Assembly (NCBI GenBank): GCA_977006965.1
Contig: OZ345370.1
Coordinates: 806,001 to 870,000, forward strand
Source of the DNA: Phymatolithon calcareum
Lineage: Eukaryota; Rhodophyta; Florideophyceae; Hapalidiales
Reading direction: 5' to 3'
DNA: 64,000 bases
The position numbers were made by a program, and so were the translations under genes. Shown in pieces: positions 62,555 to 64,000 of the stretch; positions within the stretch are counted from its first letter, which is position 1, and each line of letters starts with the position of its first letter. Under the pieces are notes generated by a model that saw only the letters and a program-made list of their open reading frames with translations, had not been told where the DNA came from and did no database searches.

Positions 62555-63430
62555 ATGTCTCAACGAGGAGAACATTCGCCCGCCCTAATGGCCACAGCCC
62601 TCAAAGCCATCTTCAGTCCATTCTGCAAACCGCAAACCGACGAAATTTACGCAACAATCTCCAAACACATCACCCACAGCACACTTCACAACCCCAATAC
62701 CTCCACAACTGAAGAAAGCATTCAACAGTACCAAGCTCAAATTGACAACTTTCTCAAAATACGCAGCACAGTCATCAAGAATACTTTCATCGCTCGCCGC
62801 CGCCGCCGCACAACCTCACAAAACACCATCACACGTCGCACCTCCACACACACAGCCGCCGCAGTGCTCCACCAGGAGCGCACCCTCGCCCTCGAACTGC
62901 AATCCCATCTCCCTCAACTGCACGCTGAAAACGCCTCTATCGCCCGTCTCCTCCTGCAGGTGTCCGAGAATGCCCCGCCGGGCACAGTGCTGCATGAACG
63001 CCATCTCGGCCCCGTATCCTCCCTTCCTGACGCGTTTGCCTTCTGGACCCTATCCTTCGACAAAGAGTTATCCTCCGCCGTCGCCCACCATCCCACAGAC
63101 GTCGAAACAGAAGCCAATCGCGCCGCAACCGAACGAAAGAATGCCGAACTTGCACAGCTCCGTGCACGTACCGGCCACTCTCAACTACACTTTGCCGACC
63201 TTCCGCGCATCCTCAAGAATCGCATCTCGGCGCATGCATCGAACGCACGACGTGTCACACGGCTTGCGGTGGCACGTCGGGAGTTTCGCGCTGCACGGGT
63301 TGTGCAGAGACGTTTTGCACTCGAGGCGGCAAAGGTCGCACTGGCGCTCATTCGTACCGCACCGCCTTCTCCAACGCCGGATGATGCGCTTTCTTACGCA
63401 CGGGCATCGCATGCCGCGCCTGCGGCGTAG
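62555..63430 (+). CDS. Hypothetical helical protein
   Basis: 291 residues from ATG 62555. Residues 10-75 are helical. Residues 82-88 hold a run of Arg (a possible nuclear signal) followed by a Thr-rich stretch. About 100-150 and 185-265 are Ala/Leu/Arg/Glu-rich helices with coiled-coil character. The C terminus is Ala/Pro-rich. Codon third positions are C/G-rich, like those of other genes here, and the frame is unbroken, which supports a real gene. I do not recognise the family. The composition and Arg content suggest an intracellular, perhaps nucleic-acid-associated protein. A TACTGTA site lies 366 bp upstream. Confidence 0.62.
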   Translation: MSQRGEHSPALMATALKAIFSPFCKPQTDEIYATISKHITHSTLHNPNTSTTEESIQQYQAQIDNFLKIRSTVIKNTFIARRRRRTTSQNTITRRTSTHTAAAVLHQERTLALELQSHLPQLHAENASIARLLLQVSENAPPGTVLHERHLGPVSSLPDAFAFWTLSFDKELSSAVAHHPTDVETEANRAATERKNAELAQLRARTGHSQLHFADLPRILKNRISAHASNARRVTRLAVARREFRAARVVQRRFALEAAKVALALIRTAPPSPTPDDALSYARASHAAPAA

Positions 63431-64000
63431 CCGTAACTGTAATTGTGAAGTTATGATGCTGCGGGCAGTGTAGTCGCCTTTTGAGGGACGGTTATGAGGG
63501 CGTGCGGCGTGGGAGGAAGATTTTTCGTCGAGGTTCTTTTGTTGCCGACGTTGGGTGATTCATGATGCTGGAGGCAAGAGAAGGTTGGCGATGTACGGTA
63601 GGATACGAGTCGATGATTGCTTTACGTAATCGAGTGCGCTTGAGAATGCAAGGCGATACGTGATGATTCTGTTGACGATGGCTGGAGATTTGCCCTTCGT
63701 TGTCCGGCTTGATCTTTTCCATCCGGTCTGATACTGTTCGAGGCCGGTCTTCGTTAATCATTTGCGACACATATGTGCCAACGTAGCCGCGTTTTCGGCT
63801 AGCATGCGCCTACTTCATTTTTTCATGCTTGGTAAGCTGGCGAACAGTGTCATGGTGTCATTCCCTTCATTACGCTTCAAGCACTATCCGTCGCGTCGAA
63901 GCAGTTATACAAGAGTTTGCTTGTTACGTGTGTTTTGTCTTTGATTTATTGCAGTCACATATCCGATGTGCCAAAAACTGGCATATGCCGTGCCCTTTCC
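63431..64000. other. Right window edge, no gene seen
   Basis: Short open frames only (for example 63770-63492 minus), none recognised. A gene beyond the window could begin here. Confidence 0.45.

Noticed and set aside
1-64000. CRISPR array or bacterial operon structure
   Set aside because: No regularly spaced direct repeats with unique spacers; gene content is eukaryotic.

Overview
This window looks like nuclear DNA of a photosynthetic eukaryote, most likely a red alga of the Chondrus or Florideophyte kind. That assignment is inference; no marker gene settles it. The support is as follows. Long uninterrupted reading frames encode clearly eukaryotic proteins: fused UMP synthase, an ERGIC-53-like lectin, SLC35 transporters and an NB-ARC/WD40 protein. 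One cyclophilin has a plastid-type leader with a twin-arginine motif, as in thylakoid-lumen proteins. Only one intron is convincing, 126 bp in the proline iminopeptidase gene. Ty1/copia, LINE and piggyBac-like remnants fill the gene-poor stretches.

Layout. 1-6.3 kb: a decayed copia retrotransposon with a 3' LTR, preceded by a small intact zinc-finger ORF. 6.3-11.3 kb: a transposon graveyard, with a TIR/TA element holding a LINE RNase H fragment and a large inverted duplication. 11.3-21.5 kb: gene island 1, with a Sel1-repeat protein carrying a SUMO-interaction-like motif, UMP synthase, a pseudokinase-ANTH-kinase fusion and proline iminopeptidase. 21.9-27.7 kb: a piggyBac-like remnant, foldback/MITE elements and a LINE fragment. 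28.4-32.5 kb: a 1341-residue NB-ARC/WD40 STAND protein. 34.7-36.9 kb: a secreted cysteine-rich small protein and a DUF1295 membrane protein. 37-42.5 kb: gene-free, with simple repeats and a near-perfect palindrome. 42.5-52.8 kb: gene island 2, with an SLC35C2-like transporter, L-type lectin, cyclophilin, omega-3-type fatty acid desaturase, hotdog thioesterase, a second nucleotide-sugar or triose-phosphate-type transporter and a single-pass membrane protein. 52.8-64 kb: mostly non-coding DNA rich in microsatellites and hairpins, with a C2H2 zinc-finger gene and an unrecognised helical protein.

The genes do not form one pathway. Several act in the secretory system (lectin, two SLC35 carriers, desaturase, DUF1295 protein). 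Three neighbouring pairs converge with only 87-129 bp between stop codons, so genes are packed tightly into islands. Start codons were set to the first plausible ATG; for several genes this is downstream of the maximal open frame, which begins at TTG or GTG.

The most unusual signal is not a gene. The 7-mer TACTGTA and its complement TACAGTA occur about 39 times by eye, roughly 27 of them between 51.2 and 62.2 kb. I found none in a confidently called coding region, and copies often lie 10-500 bp upstream of start codons.
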